Below are positions 25,879-34,767 of a stretch of DNA of 64,000 bases, in pieces. The first letter of the stretch is position 1, and every line of letters starts with the position of its first letter. The notes under the pieces are model-generated. The model saw only the letters and a list, made by a program, of their open reading frames with translations. It ran no database searches and was not told the DNA's origin. Made by a program: the position numbers and the translations under genes. Source of the DNA: Sphingosinicella sp942492965 (GTDB taxonomy: Bacteria > Pseudomonadota > Alphaproteobacteria > Sphingomonadales > Sphingomonadaceae); NCBI GenBank assembly GCA_942492965.1, contig OW818656.1:4092001-4156000 (forward strand). Direction: 5' to 3'.

Positions 25879-27942
25879 GTGATATTTCAGAAAGCAAAGC
25901 CAATCGTGATAGGCGCTGCGTTGGCCGCCGCGGCGATTTCCTCTGCATCCGCCAAGCCGCCCGTCAGCGCGACCGACCTGTTCGGCATCGCTTACGCGAT
26001 GAGCCCAGTCATCTCCCCGGATGGAAAGGCGGTCGCTTATCTGAAGGAATGGATGGATCCGAAGGCCGATACGTATCGCAGCCAGCTCTGGCTTTCGGAT
26101 TTCGCGGGAAAATCGCAGCGCGCCGCGAGCGGTGAAGCGGATGACGTTGCCGAGCCGCGCTGGTCGCCGGACGGACGCCAGATCGCCTTCGTCGCGCACC
26201 CGGACGGCTCTACCGAGGCGCGCCAGATCTACGTCCTCTCGCCGTCGGACGGGACAAGGCGCCGCATCGGGACGCTGCCCGCCCACCCCTCCCGCATCGC
26301 CTGGTCGCCCGATGGCGCGCGCATCGCCTTCGTCATGAAGGTTGCCGCGCCAGCGCCCACGCTCGGCACGATCGCAGCGCCGCCGGAGGGTGCAAACTGG
26401 CAGCCGCAGCCGTTCATCACGGAGCGGCTGCGTTTCCGTTTCGACGGCGCGGGCCTGATCGGAAGCGAGACCCACGACGTGTTCGTGGCCACCGTCGCCA
26501 CCGGCGAGATACGTCGCCTCACGCACGGCGAAGCGCTCTTCGGCGGGCCGCTCGGCGTGCCCGGCGCGCTGTCCTGGTCCCCCGATGGCCGCTTCATCGT
26601 CACCTCGGCGCATACCGCGCACGAAGCCGACTACACGCCGCGCGAGAGCGATGTTTACAGCATCGACGCGCAAGGTGGCACGGTTCAGCAGCTGACGCGC
26701 CTGCCGGGCGGAGAAGCACGCGGTGCGATCTCCCCTGACGGGCGCTGGCTCGCTTTTCTCAGAACGGAGCGTAGCCCGCTCAATCACCAGGACCCCAAGC
26801 TTGCCGTCATGCCGATAAGCGGCGGCACCATGAAAATCCTGTCTGCCCCGCTCGACCGCCCGGTCAGCGGCCTGCAATGGTCGGCAGACAGCCGCGCCGT
26901 CTTCGCCAGCTACGACGACCGCGGCATCTCCCGCCTCGCACGTTTCGGCCGCGATGGCTGTATCCGGCCGGTCGCCGAAAAACTCGGAAGCTGGGCCCTC
27001 GCCTACCTCTGGGGCGCAAGCTTCTCGGTTGCGCCAAACGGCGCCTTCGTCATGACCACCGCGGACGAACGCACCCCAGGCGATGTTGCCGTCGGCACGG
27101 TCGGAAAACCCGGCACGAACCGTATCACGCGTCTCAGTGACGATTTCCTCAGCACCCGCGCGCCCTCCACCATCGAGACCTTCGCGTTCAAGGTCGAAAA
27201 CGTGGAGATTGCCGGCTGGCTCGTGAAACCGCCGGGCTTCGATCCCGCGCGGAAGTATCCACTGATCCTCAGCATCCACGGCGGGCCGCACCTCTTCTTC
27301 GGGCCGCGGTGGGATTATCGCCACGAGGTGATGGCCGGAAAGGGCTATGTCGTCGCCTACATCAACCCGCGCGGCTCAACCGGCTATGGAGAGGCGTTCG
27401 CGCAGGCGACCGACAAGGCTTTTCCCGGCGCGGACTACCCGGAATTCGAGGCTGCGGCCGACCACCTCGCCGCCCTGCCCTTCGTGGACAAGGATCGCAT
27501 GTACGTGACCGGCGGCTCGGGCGGCGGCACGCTCACGGCCTACATCATCGGCCGCACCGATCGCTACCGGGCAGCGGCGAGCGAGTATCCCGTGGTCGAT
27601 TACACCTCGTGGAGCCTGCTCTCCGACAACCCCGCGATCTACACACAGCATTGGGCAGGCGGTTTCCCCTGGACGAACGCGGCGCACTACGCGTCGATTT
27701 CGCCGCTGTCGCTTGTCGGCAATGTTAAGACGCCGACACTTCTTGTTTGCAGCGAGGAAGACTGGCGCACGCCGATCAACCAGTGCGAGATGTACTACAC
27801 CGCACTCAAGCTGCGCGGCGTAGAGGCGGCGCTGGTCCGCTACCCGGATGAAGCCCACGAGATCCAAGGCTACCCCAGCAACCGCGTATCGGAAATCAAC
27901 GTCCTGCTCGGATGGTTCGCCCGCCACGGCGGTCCGCAATGA
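25879..27942 (+). CDS. Exported S9 family prolyl oligopeptidase-like peptidase
   Basis: The 687-residue protein has a signal peptide (about 1-24, end SASA), a WD/beta-propeller region of repeated SPDG and WSPDG blocks (to about residue 430), and a C-terminal alpha/beta-hydrolase domain. The catalytic triad is S547 in GGSGGG, D628 in SEEDWRTP and H660 in DEAHEIQGY. It belongs to the acylaminoacyl- or dipeptidyl-peptidase branch. GTG at 25879 is chosen since AGGGG is 8 bases upstream; a GTG three codons earlier is in frame. A periplasmic location fits the exported amidohydrolase and the outer-membrane receptor of the same island. Confidence 0.88.
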   Translation: MIFQKAKPIVIGAALAAAAISSASAKPPVSATDLFGIAYAMSPVISPDGKAVAYLKEWMDPKADTYRSQLWLSDFAGKSQRAASGEADDVAEPRWSPDGRQIAFVAHPDGSTEARQIYVLSPSDGTRRRIGTLPAHPSRIAWSPDGARIAFVMKVAAPAPTLGTIAAPPEGANWQPQPFITERLRFRFDGAGLIGSETHDVFVATVATGEIRRLTHGEALFGGPLGVPGALSWSPDGRFIVTSAHTAHEADYTPRESDVYSIDAQGGTVQQLTRLPGGEARGAISPDGRWLAFLRTERSPLNHQDPKLAVMPISGGTMKILSAPLDRPVSGLQWSADSRAVFASYDDRGISRLARFGRDGCIRPVAEKLGSWALAYLWGASFSVAPNGAFVMTTADERTPGDVAVGTVGKPGTNRITRLSDDFLSTRAPSTIETFAFKVENVEIAGWLVKPPGFDPARKYPLILSIHGGPHLFFGPRWDYRHEVMAGKGYVVAYINPRGSTGYGEAFAQATDKAFPGADYPEFEAAADHLAALPFVDKDRMYVTGGSGGGTLTAYIIGRTDRYRAAASEYPVVDYTSWSLLSDNPAIYTQHWAGGFPWTNAAHYASISPLSLVGNVKTPTLLVCSEEDWRTPINQCEMYYTALKLRGVEAALVRYPDEAHEIQGYPSNRVSEINVLLGWFARHGGPQ

Positions 27943-28021
27943 AAGCGCCGGCAAACCGGCAGTATCGACTTGCCGCCACCTACGCCCTATCGTCTGCCGC
28001 TTATACGGAGATTTCACGCGG

Positions 28022-28720
28022 ATGAGCGTCCATTCAGCACAAGACGGACCCGGCGAGCCGCGTTCCCTGCTCAAGACGACGATCACACAGACAATCCGCG
28101 ACTGGATCATTCAGGGACGGCGCAAACCCGGCGAACAGTTGTCGGACAAGGAGATCGCACTCGAGTTGAACGCGAGCCGTACTCCGGTGCGTGAAGCCTT
28201 GCTCCAGCTCCAGAGCGAAGGCCTTGTGGAGGTCCGGCCGCAACGCGGCACCTATGTCTTCAATCCCGATGCCGACGAGATCGCTGAAATCTGCGTGGCG
28301 CGCGGCCTGTTTGAAGCCGACGCCCTGCGCCTCGGAATGCAGTCCGACCCCGACAGGCTCATCGTTGCGCTTGGCAGGATCGTGGCCCAGGCGACCCTGG
28401 CCGTGGAAAAGGGCGATCTCGAAACGGTGGAGGCGCTGGACACCAGCTTCCATGAAACACTGCTCAAGCTCTCCGGCAATCGCTACTTGCTGGAAAGCTA
28501 TTCGCGCCTCGCGCTCAAGATGCGGGCGCTGCGGCACCGGTTGCCATCCTCGCGCACGCGCATGGCCGATGCCATCAGCCAGCACCGCCGGATCGTGGAT
28601 CTCATCGCCGTTGGCGCCGTGGACGAAGCCGTGCAATCGATTGCGGACCATGTGCAGAACGTTCAGCAGGTTCTGCTCGTCAACATGGAGCGATCCGCGG
28701 CTAACGATTGCGCCGTCTGA
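28022..28720 (+). CDS. GntR family transcriptional regulator, FCD subfamily
   Basis: The 232-residue protein has an N-terminal winged helix with the GntR pattern (LKTTITQTIRDWIIQGRRKPG, then LNASRTPVREALLQLQSEGLV, split by family spacing) and a C-terminal all-helical FCD ligand domain of about 130 residues with DTSFHETLL and a metal-type His in SQHRRIVDL. ATG at 28022 has a GGAG upstream; starts farther upstream would read into the S9 peptidase gene. Local regulator of the island, likely inducer-released repressor. Its operator may be the TGATATAT motif. Confidence 0.88.
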   Translation: MSVHSAQDGPGEPRSLLKTTITQTIRDWIIQGRRKPGEQLSDKEIALELNASRTPVREALLQLQSEGLVEVRPQRGTYVFNPDADEIAEICVARGLFEADALRLGMQSDPDRLIVALGRIVAQATLAVEKGDLETVEALDTSFHETLLKLSGNRYLLESYSRLALKMRALRHRLPSSRTRMADAISQHRRIVDLIAVGAVDEAVQSIADHVQNVQQVLLVNMERSAANDCAV

Positions 28721-28744
28721 CAGAAGGTGTCGTGAACTGGAGAA

Positions 28745-28768
28745 GGGCGGGCCCTGTCCGCCGATTTT
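28745..28768 (+). terminator. Possible rho-independent terminator after the GntR gene
   Basis: A GGGCGG stem (28745-28750) pairs with CCGCC (28758-28762), and a short T run (GATTTTT) follows. It sits 24 bases after the GntR stop. The stem is only five to six pairs, so confidence is modest. Confidence 0.4.
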
Positions 28769-28780
28769 TCGCGCGGAAAC

Positions 28781-29326
28781 TCAGTGTTTCTGCTGTGTCA
28801 TCCGGTCCACCCAGGCGATGCCGATCGCCGAGATGATGAAGACGGTGTGGATGATCGTCTGCCACAGCACGCCGGCCTCGGTGATGCGCGCGTTCGGCAT
28901 CCCGATGTTGCTTGCCTCGATGAAGGTGCGCAGCAGGTGGATCGACGAGATGCCGATGATTGCCATCGCCAGCTTCACCTTCAGCACGCCCGCGTTGACA
29001 TGGCTCAGCCATTCCGGCTGGTCCGGGTGTCCCTTGAGCCCAAGGCGCGACACGAACGTCTCGTAACCGCCGACGATCACCATCACGAGCAGGTTCGAGA
29101 TCATCACCACGTCGATGAGGCCGAGAACCAGAAGCATGATCTGCTGCTCGGTGAACTCCCAGCTGTGCATCACGAGGTGGTAAAGCTCCTTCAGGAACAG
29201 GAGCACATAGACCCCCTGCGCGGCGATGAGCCCGAGGTAGAGCGGCAGCTGCAGCCAGCGCGAACTGAAGATGAGGAACGGAAGCGGGCGGAGGGGCGAC
29301 GATGCGCCGGGAGCGGGATCGGACAT
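28781..29326 (-). CDS. YqhA/UPF0114 family inner-membrane protein
   Basis: The 181-residue protein has four hydrophobic segments and family blocks RWLQLPLYLGLIAAQGVY, DVVMISNLLVMVIVGGYETFVSR and KVKLAMAIIGISSIHLL. The ATG at 29326 was used; an in-frame TTG five codons upstream is possible. The family is common but has no agreed function. It is convergent with the GntR gene and divergent from the pirin gene. Confidence 0.83.
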   Translation of the reverse strand: MSDPAPGASSPLRPLPFLIFSSRWLQLPLYLGLIAAQGVYVLLFLKELYHLVMHSWEFTEQQIMLLVLGLIDVVMISNLLVMVIVGGYETFVSRLGLKGHPDQPEWLSHVNAGVLKVKLAMAIIGISSIHLLRTFIEASNIGMPNARITEAGVLWQTIIHTVFIISAIGIAWVDRMTQQKH

Positions 29327-29481
29327 GCTGCGGCGTACCAAATGCCGGGGCGATTCTCCAAGGCCGTTCCGCTGCGGGAAACCCCGGGTTGCAAGCGCAG
29401 CCCCTCCCCGCCTGCTTCCGCGTTCCTACATGGGAACACGAAGGCGGAAGGTTTGCCTCTCCGCACACAGGAGCATGAGAC

Positions 29482-30342
29482 ATGAAGACGATCACAACGC
29501 GCCACACCAACGAACAGCGCCACTGGGTGGGCGACGGCTTTCCGGTGCGCTCGCTGATCTCCTACCACGCGCAGGGCAGCGCGATCAGCCCGTTCCTGCT
29601 GCTCGACTACGCAGGCCCGCATGTGTTCGAGCCTGCCGATACCCCGCGCGGCGTGGGCACCCACCCGCACCGCGGCTTCGAGACGGTCACCATCGTCTAT
29701 GACGGCGAGGTTGAGCACAAGGATTCCGCTGGGAACGGCGGCGTCATCGGCCCCGGCGACGTGCAGTGGATGACGGCGGCCGGCGGCGTGCTCCACGAGG
29801 AGTTCCACTCGAAGGGCTTCACGCGCGCAGGCGGGCCGTTCCGCATGGTTCAGCTGTGGGTGAACCTGCCCGCGAAGGACAAGATGGCGGCCCCCGGCTA
29901 CCAGTCGATCGTCGACGCGGACATTCCGGTCGTCGAGCTCGACGGCGGCAAGGCGCGGATCATCGCGGGCACACTCGGCGGCAAGACCGGCCCGGCGCGG
30001 ACCTTCACCCCGGTCAACGTCTGGGACGTGCGCCTGGATCACGGCGCCGACGTGACGCTCGACCTGCCCGAAGGCCACACGACGCTTGTCGTCGTGCTGT
30101 CGGGCCGGGTGCTGGTGAACGGCGAGGATGCGGCAAGCGCCGAGGTGCTCGAACTGAGCCGCACGGGAACCTCCGCGCGGTTCACGGCGGAGGCCGAAAC
30201 CACACTGCTCGTGCTCACCGGCGAGCCGATCGATGAGCCGATCGTCGGCTACGGCCCGTTCGTGATGAACAGCGAGGCGGATATCCGCACCGCGATCGAC
30301 GACTTCAACAGCGGTCGCTTCGGCCGGATGGCTGCGGCATAG
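29482..30342 (+). CDS. Pirin family cupin protein
   Basis: A 286-residue bicupin. The N-terminal cupin has metal ligands H-x-H in THPHRGFETVT and H, E in GGVLHEEF, as in quercetinase-like pirins. The C-terminal cupin is degenerate. It may oxidise flavonoid-like substrates or act as a redox-sensing cofactor; the sequence does not distinguish these. A strong terminator lies immediately downstream, so it is a single-gene unit. Confidence 0.9.
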   Translation: MKTITTRHTNEQRHWVGDGFPVRSLISYHAQGSAISPFLLLDYAGPHVFEPADTPRGVGTHPHRGFETVTIVYDGEVEHKDSAGNGGVIGPGDVQWMTAAGGVLHEEFHSKGFTRAGGPFRMVQLWVNLPAKDKMAAPGYQSIVDADIPVVELDGGKARIIAGTLGGKTGPARTFTPVNVWDVRLDHGADVTLDLPEGHTTLVVVLSGRVLVNGEDAASAEVLELSRTGTSARFTAEAETTLLVLTGEPIDEPIVGYGPFVMNSEADIRTAIDDFNSGRFGRMAAA

Positions 30343-30345
30343 TGG

Positions 30346-30381
30346 AAGGGAGGCAGGCGCGCACCGTCTGCCTCCCTTTTC
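30346..30381 (+). terminator. Rho-independent terminator after the pirin gene
   Basis: An 11-base-pair perfect stem AAGGGAGGCAG (30346-30356) and CTGCCTCCCTT (30368-30378) encloses an 11-base loop and ends in a TTTT run (30377-30380). It lies 4 bases beyond the pirin stop codon. Confidence 0.8.
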
Positions 30382-30397
30382 CCATTGAGGAGGCGAC

Positions 30398-30805
30398 ATG
30401 ACCGAAATCACGACTGCGCGCGTCACCGCCAACATCGGCACGGACGACTACAAGGTCGATGTGCGCGCCGGGCACCACAGGTTCGTGTCGGACGAGCCCG
30501 ATAAGATGGGCGGCAAGGACGCGGGGCCGGCGCCGTTCCAGCTTCTGCTCGCCGCACTCGGATCGTGCACCGCGATCACGCTCCGCATGTATGCGAAGCG
30601 CAAGGACTGGCCGCTCGAAAGCGCCGAGGTCGCGATGCGACACCTGAAGGATGGCGATACCGCGCGGATCGAGCGTGTGCTGACGCTGACCGGCGACCTT
30701 TCAGAAGAGCAGCGCGCGCGGCTCGCGGATATCGCCGAGCGCACGCCGGTGACGCTCGCTATCAAGAACGGCGTGCCCGTCGAAACGACGCTCAGCGGAT
30801 CCTGA
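30398..30805 (+). CDS. OsmC family peroxiredoxin
   Basis: The 135-residue protein belongs to the OsmC/Ohr thiol-peroxidase fold: the first catalytic Cys is in LAALGSCTAITLRMYAK. The second Cys of classical OsmC is not present at the expected C-terminal helix, so it may be a YhfA-like member rather than an active Ohr. GAGGAGG lies just upstream of the ATG. The stop overlaps the convergent quinone-oxidoreductase gene by 14 bases. Confidence 0.86.
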   Translation: MTEITTARVTANIGTDDYKVDVRAGHHRFVSDEPDKMGGKDAGPAPFQLLLAALGSCTAITLRMYAKRKDWPLESAEVAMRHLKDGDTARIERVLTLTGDLSEEQRARLADIAERTPVTLAIKNGVPVETTLSGS

Positions 30806-31766
30806 CAACAGCCTTGCCGATCAGCTTCCCTGTCGCCATCGCGGCGAAAGCTTCGTCGGCGCGCTCAAGCGGCACCTCCATGCCGATGGATGGACGGTAT
30901 CCCCCCGACGCGACGAGGGTGTCGATCTCCGCGCGGACCCGCACGCCGCCCGCCGGATCGCGGCGCCCGAACTCCCCGGCGCGCACGCCGACGATCTCGA
31001 TTCCCTTGATGAGCGCGGAGTTGAGCGCGAACGGCTGCGGGATACCGCCTGCGAAGCCGATCAGCAGGTAACGCCCGTTCCAGCGCAGCGTCCGCACCGC
31101 GGACGCGAACAGGGCGCCGCCGACCGGATCGAAAACGACATCGACGCGGTCCTTGAGCGCCGAAAAATCGGGCACAGCACGGTCGATCACGAGCGTTTCA
31201 TCGGCGCCCGCAGCACGGGCGGCTGCGCATTTCCGTTCATCGGACGCGGCAGCGATCACATGCGCGCCGAGCGCCCTCCCCATCGCCACCGCCGCGAGCC
31301 CCATGCCGCCGCCCGCGCCTGTCACCAACAGCGTCTCGCCGCTGGCGAGCCGCCCACGCTCCACGAGCCCGACCCATGCGGTGAGCGCCCCGACCGCGTA
31401 AGACGCCGCTTCCGCATCCGAGCATCCACTGGGCGCGAGGCGCACGCTTTCCGCGCCGAGCGTGATCGCTTCGGCAAGACACCCGGAACGCGCCCCGACG
31501 ACAACACGCTGCCCCACCCGCGCTTTATCGACGCCCGCGCCCGTGTCGGTGACGATGCCGACAGCTTCGACGCCCGGGACGAACGGAAGCGCGGGTTTGA
31601 ACTGGTATCCACCGGCCAGCATCAGGAGATCGGGGAAATTGAGCGCCGCCGCAGACAGCGCAACGCGCACCTCACCCGGCGCGGGAGGCGGCGCATCAGG
31701 CCACGCGGCTTCGAACCGCAATCCTGAACGGTCGTTACTCAGCTGATGGCAGACCCACGCCTTCAT
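30792..31766 (-). CDS. NADPH:quinone oxidoreductase family protein (zeta-crystallin-like)
   Basis: The 324-residue protein is a medium-chain dehydrogenase/reductase. It has FVPGVEAVGIV, the dinucleotide motif VTGAGGGMGLAAVAMG, and the C-terminal block LKDRVDVVFDPVGG. The zinc ligands of alcohol dehydrogenases are missing, which places it among quinone oxidoreductases. It is in a leftward group following the VOC gene and overlaps OsmC at its end. Confidence 0.87.
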   Translation of the reverse strand: MKAWVCHQLSNDRSGLRFEAAWPDAPPPAPGEVRVALSAAALNFPDLLMLAGGYQFKPALPFVPGVEAVGIVTDTGAGVDKARVGQRVVVGARSGCLAEAITLGAESVRLAPSGCSDAEAASYAVGALTAWVGLVERGRLASGETLLVTGAGGGMGLAAVAMGRALGAHVIAAASDERKCAAARAAGADETLVIDRAVPDFSALKDRVDVVFDPVGGALFASAVRTLRWNGRYLLIGFAGGIPQPFALNSALIKGIEIVGVRAGEFGRRDPAGGVRVRAEIDTLVASGGYRPSIGMEVPLERADEAFAAMATGKLIGKAVVRIR

Positions 31767-31834
31767 CCCGCTCCATCCCTTCGGCTTTTGATGCCTTGCC
31801 CCGGATGACGGCGCGGGGGAAGTTCGAAATGGTT

Positions 31835-32248
31835 TCAGCGCTGTGAGAAGCTCGGCGCGTTCAGAACCTCAAGCTTGATACCGTCGGGGTCTTCGAAGAA
31901 CACCGCGTAATAATCCGCCGAATATTCGGGATAGAGTGCGGGCGCATCGAGAATGCGCACACCCGCATCGCGGAGCAGGGCGTGGATGCGGTCCACCTCC
32001 GCCCGGCTATCCACCGACCATGCAAGATGATGGATCCCGGGGGCATAGCGTTCGTGCGCATGGCCCGAAAGCCGCGCCTGCTTAAGCCCGATCGAGGCGA
32101 AGCCCTGCGGCGCGCGGATATCCCATTCGCACTCGCCATTGTCGCGCACGCACGTGTAGCCGAGCGCATCCAGCAGCAGGCCGTAGACGCGCTTCGAGGC
32201 CGCGAGATCGCTCGCGTTCAGATCGATGTGATGAATGAGCCCGTTCAC
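31835..32248 (-). CDS. VOC superfamily (glyoxalase-like) protein
   Basis: A 137-residue single-chain protein with two beta-alpha-beta-beta-beta units. The first has H at IHHIDLNASDL, the middle HHLAWSVDSRAEVDRI, and the end YAVFFEDPDGIKLEV, a typical metal-binding glutamate block. Could be a dioxygenase, glyoxalase or antibiotic-binding protein; nothing adjacent narrows it. It follows rpmE by 38 bases in the same direction. Confidence 0.86.
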   Translation of the reverse strand: MNGLIHHIDLNASDLAASKRVYGLLLDALGYTCVRDNGECEWDIRAPQGFASIGLKQARLSGHAHERYAPGIHHLAWSVDSRAEVDRIHALLRDAGVRILDAPALYPEYSADYYAVFFEDPDGIKLEVLNAPSFSQR

Positions 32249-32286
32249 GGCGGCGCGTCCCTAATGGAGCCGCCGCCGCACGGAGC

Positions 32287-32517
32287 CTACTTCTTGCCGA
32301 GCGTGAGCCCGCCGAAGCGCTTGTTGAAGCGCGCGACGCGACCGCCGGTGTCGAGCATCTTCGAATTGCCGCCGGTCCATGCCGGGTGCGTCGTCGGATC
32401 GATTTCCAGGAGCAGCGTGTCGCCCTCCTTGCCCCACGTCGAACGCGTCTGATAGGTCGTCCCGTCGGTCATCTGCACCGTGATGGCGTGATAGTCGGGG
32501 TGGATTTTCTGCTTCAC
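32287..32517 (-). CDS. rpmE: 50S ribosomal protein L31
   Basis: The 76-residue ribosomal protein starts at GTG 32517 (VKQKIHPDYH), with GGAG upstream. It has the family block THPAWTGGN and RFGGL ending. The Cys residues of the zinc-binding L31 type are absent; the alphaproteobacterial variant is typically this cysteine-free form. It points away from the cobalamin riboswitch. Confidence 0.95.
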   Translation of the reverse strand: MKQKIHPDYHAITVQMTDGTTYQTRSTWGKEGDTLLLEIDPTTHPAWTGGNSKMLDTGGRVARFNKRFGGLTLGKK

Positions 32518-32633
32518 GTCTTTTGCTCCGTCGTCAGCGACTGGTTTCCGACCAGCCGCCAGGAAAGCGGGGCCAATAGCCGAGCCGGGCGCCACTTGCA
32601 AGCCGGGGCGTGAGCGACTATCCACGCCGCCGA

Positions 32634-32803
32634 CATGGTGCCCCGGCAACGGGGATAATAGGGAAGCCGGTCTAAAACCGGCGCTGTGCCCGCAACTGTA
32701 GGCGGATAGCCTGCGTGCCACGATGCCACTGGAACGGCCCCTTCGGGCCCGACCGGGAAGGCGGCACGTCAGGCGACAACCCGCAAGTCAGGAAACCTGC
32801 CAT
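32634..32803 (+). ncRNA. Cobalamin (AdoCbl) riboswitch
   Basis: The core signature is complete: GGTGCC near 32637, GGGAAGCCGGT (32661-32671), CCCGCAACTGTA (32689-32700), the B12 box GCCACTG (32725-32731), CGGGAAGGCG, and AAGTCAGGAAACCTGCC (32785-32801). Adenosylcobalamin binding would shut down expression. It sits 92 bases before the btuB-like gene and so controls btuBFCD. The expression platform lies at about 32804-32893; I did not define the terminator or the SD-sequestering helix. It is the only riboswitch found. Confidence 0.93.
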
Positions 32804-32895
32804 GTCTGTCGTCCACGCCCGGCCGGGTCCAGCCGATCGCGTGCGAGCAGTCATGCCCGCTGAGACGATGTGTAAACATTGCTCATGGAGGCATT

Positions 32896-34767
32896 ATGAT
32901 TGCTGTATTTCTTCTTTCCGCCGCGGCCATTGTCGATGACGGCACACTGGTCGTTTCCGCCGCGCGCGAGCCCATTGCCTATGGCGAGACGGGCGGCGCG
33001 CTGACCGTGATCGACGGTGCGACCATCGAAGCCGTGGCGCTGCCGCAGCTTGTCGACATCCTCCGCCTGTCGCCCGGCGTTTCCATCGCGCGCTCCGGAC
33101 CCACGGGTGCGCAGACGCAGGTGCGTGTTCGCGGCGCAGAGGCTAACCACACGCTCGTCTTCATCGACGGAATCGCCATGAACGATCCGGCGACTTCTGG
33201 CGAGTTCCGCTGGGAAACGCTCGGGTCCGACGGCATCGCCCGCGCCGAGGTGCTGCGAGGCCCGCAATCCGCGCTCTGGGGTTCCGAAGCCATCGGCGGG
33301 GTCGTTTCCGTCACCACGGCTGAGCCTGCTGACGGTACGCGCCTTTTCGGCAGCGCAGAGTACGGCTCGTTCGGCACGGTTCACGCGGCGGGCGGCGCCG
33401 GCATCGGCTCCGAGCGCGGCGGCATCGTCGTGCAGTCGAGCTGGTACGACACCAAAGGCACCGACAGTTTCGGCGGCGGCATCAAGGAGCGCGACGGCTA
33501 TGAATCGCTGATGCTCTCCGCGAAAGCCTCGGTGCGGCCGACCGAGAACGGCGAGCTTGGTCTCGTGGTTCGCCACACGAACTCGCTCAGCGAGTTCGAC
33601 GGCTATAATGATTTTTTCGTGCGCGATGACACGCTCCACGCGACGCGCATCCGCTCGACCGCGCTGCGCGGCTTCGGACGCGTAGAGACGCTCGACGGAC
33701 GCTGGCGGCACGAACTGTTCGGCAGCTACGTGACCACGGACAATATCAACCACGACGGCGACACCTTCCTGAACCGCACCGACGCCGAGGTGTTCGAAAC
33801 CGGCTACCAGACCGGCATCGACTTCGGCAGCGAGGCGTTGCGGCACCGGGTGACCGGCGCGATCGAATATCGCACGCAGCGCTTTGTTGCGGATGACGCC
33901 GCCTATTTCGGCGGCACCAACCAGCGGGTCTCGCGCGATCGCACCAGCTTCGTGCTCGATTATGGTCTCAGCGCCGGCGGCCTCGCGCTTGGCGCCAGCG
34001 TCCGCCGCGACGAGAACGACGCATTCAAGGATGCGACGACGTGGCGCGCAAACGGCCGCTACACGCTGGAGAACGGCTTCACCGTTCACGCGAGCGCGGG
34101 CAAGGGCGTGACCGACCCGACCTTCACCGAAATGTTCGGCTTCTTCCCCGGCAGCTTCGTCGGCAACCCCGATCTGACGCCGGAACGCTCGATCGGCTGG
34201 GACGCGGGCGTCGGATACCACACGGGCGCCTTATCGGCGGACGTGACGTGGTTCCAGGCCGATCTCGAGAACGAGATCATCGGCACCTACGATTCATCGA
34301 CCTTCCTCTCCAGCGTCGCCAACGCGACGGGCAAGAGCACGCGCAAGGGCATCGAAGCGTCGTTCGACGCCAAGCCGCTGGACTGGCTGACGCTCGGCGC
34401 CAGCTATACTTGGCTCGACACGAAGGAAGCGCAGGTGGCCGGGACTTCGCGCGTTCGCGAGGCGCGCCGCCCGCGCCACAGCGGCAGCCTGCTCGCGACC
34501 GCCGATCTGGGTGCGGCAGCGGTGACGTTCGCGGCGAACTATGTGGGCAACCGCAAGGACACGGATTTCGACAGCTTTCCAGCGCGTATCGTGACCTTGA
34601 AGGACTATGTGCTCGCCACGCTTTCGGGCCGTGTGAAGCTGGGCGGCGACTTCGAGTTGACGGGTCGCATCGAAAACCTGTTCGATGCGACCTATGAAGA
34701 CGCCTACGGATACCAGACGCAGGGCATCTCCGCATTCGGCGGCATCCGTGTAAAATGGGGCGGCTGA
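32896..34767 (+). CDS. btuB: TonB-dependent vitamin B12 receptor BtuB
   Basis: A 623-residue outer-membrane receptor with an exceptionally short signal-like start (MIAVFLLSAAAIVDDG), a TonB-box-like segment GTLVVSAAREP, plug motifs VRVRGAEANHTLVFIDG and AEVLRGPQSALWGSEAIGG, and a 22-strand barrel ending VKWGG. The assignment rests on the preceding cobalamin riboswitch and the following BtuFCD genes. GGAGG precedes the ATG. The 3' end overlaps btuF by 13 bases, so translation is coupled. Confidence 0.92.
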   Translation: MIAVFLLSAAAIVDDGTLVVSAAREPIAYGETGGALTVIDGATIEAVALPQLVDILRLSPGVSIARSGPTGAQTQVRVRGAEANHTLVFIDGIAMNDPATSGEFRWETLGSDGIARAEVLRGPQSALWGSEAIGGVVSVTTAEPADGTRLFGSAEYGSFGTVHAAGGAGIGSERGGIVVQSSWYDTKGTDSFGGGIKERDGYESLMLSAKASVRPTENGELGLVVRHTNSLSEFDGYNDFFVRDDTLHATRIRSTALRGFGRVETLDGRWRHELFGSYVTTDNINHDGDTFLNRTDAEVFETGYQTGIDFGSEALRHRVTGAIEYRTQRFVADDAAYFGGTNQRVSRDRTSFVLDYGLSAGGLALGASVRRDENDAFKDATTWRANGRYTLENGFTVHASAGKGVTDPTFTEMFGFFPGSFVGNPDLTPERSIGWDAGVGYHTGALSADVTWFQADLENEIIGTYDSSTFLSSVANATGKSTRKGIEASFDAKPLDWLTLGASYTWLDTKEAQVAGTSRVREARRPRHSGSLLATADLGAAAVTFAANYVGNRKDTDFDSFPARIVTLKDYVLATLSGRVKLGGDFELTGRIENLFDATYEDAYGYQTQGISAFGGIRVKWGG

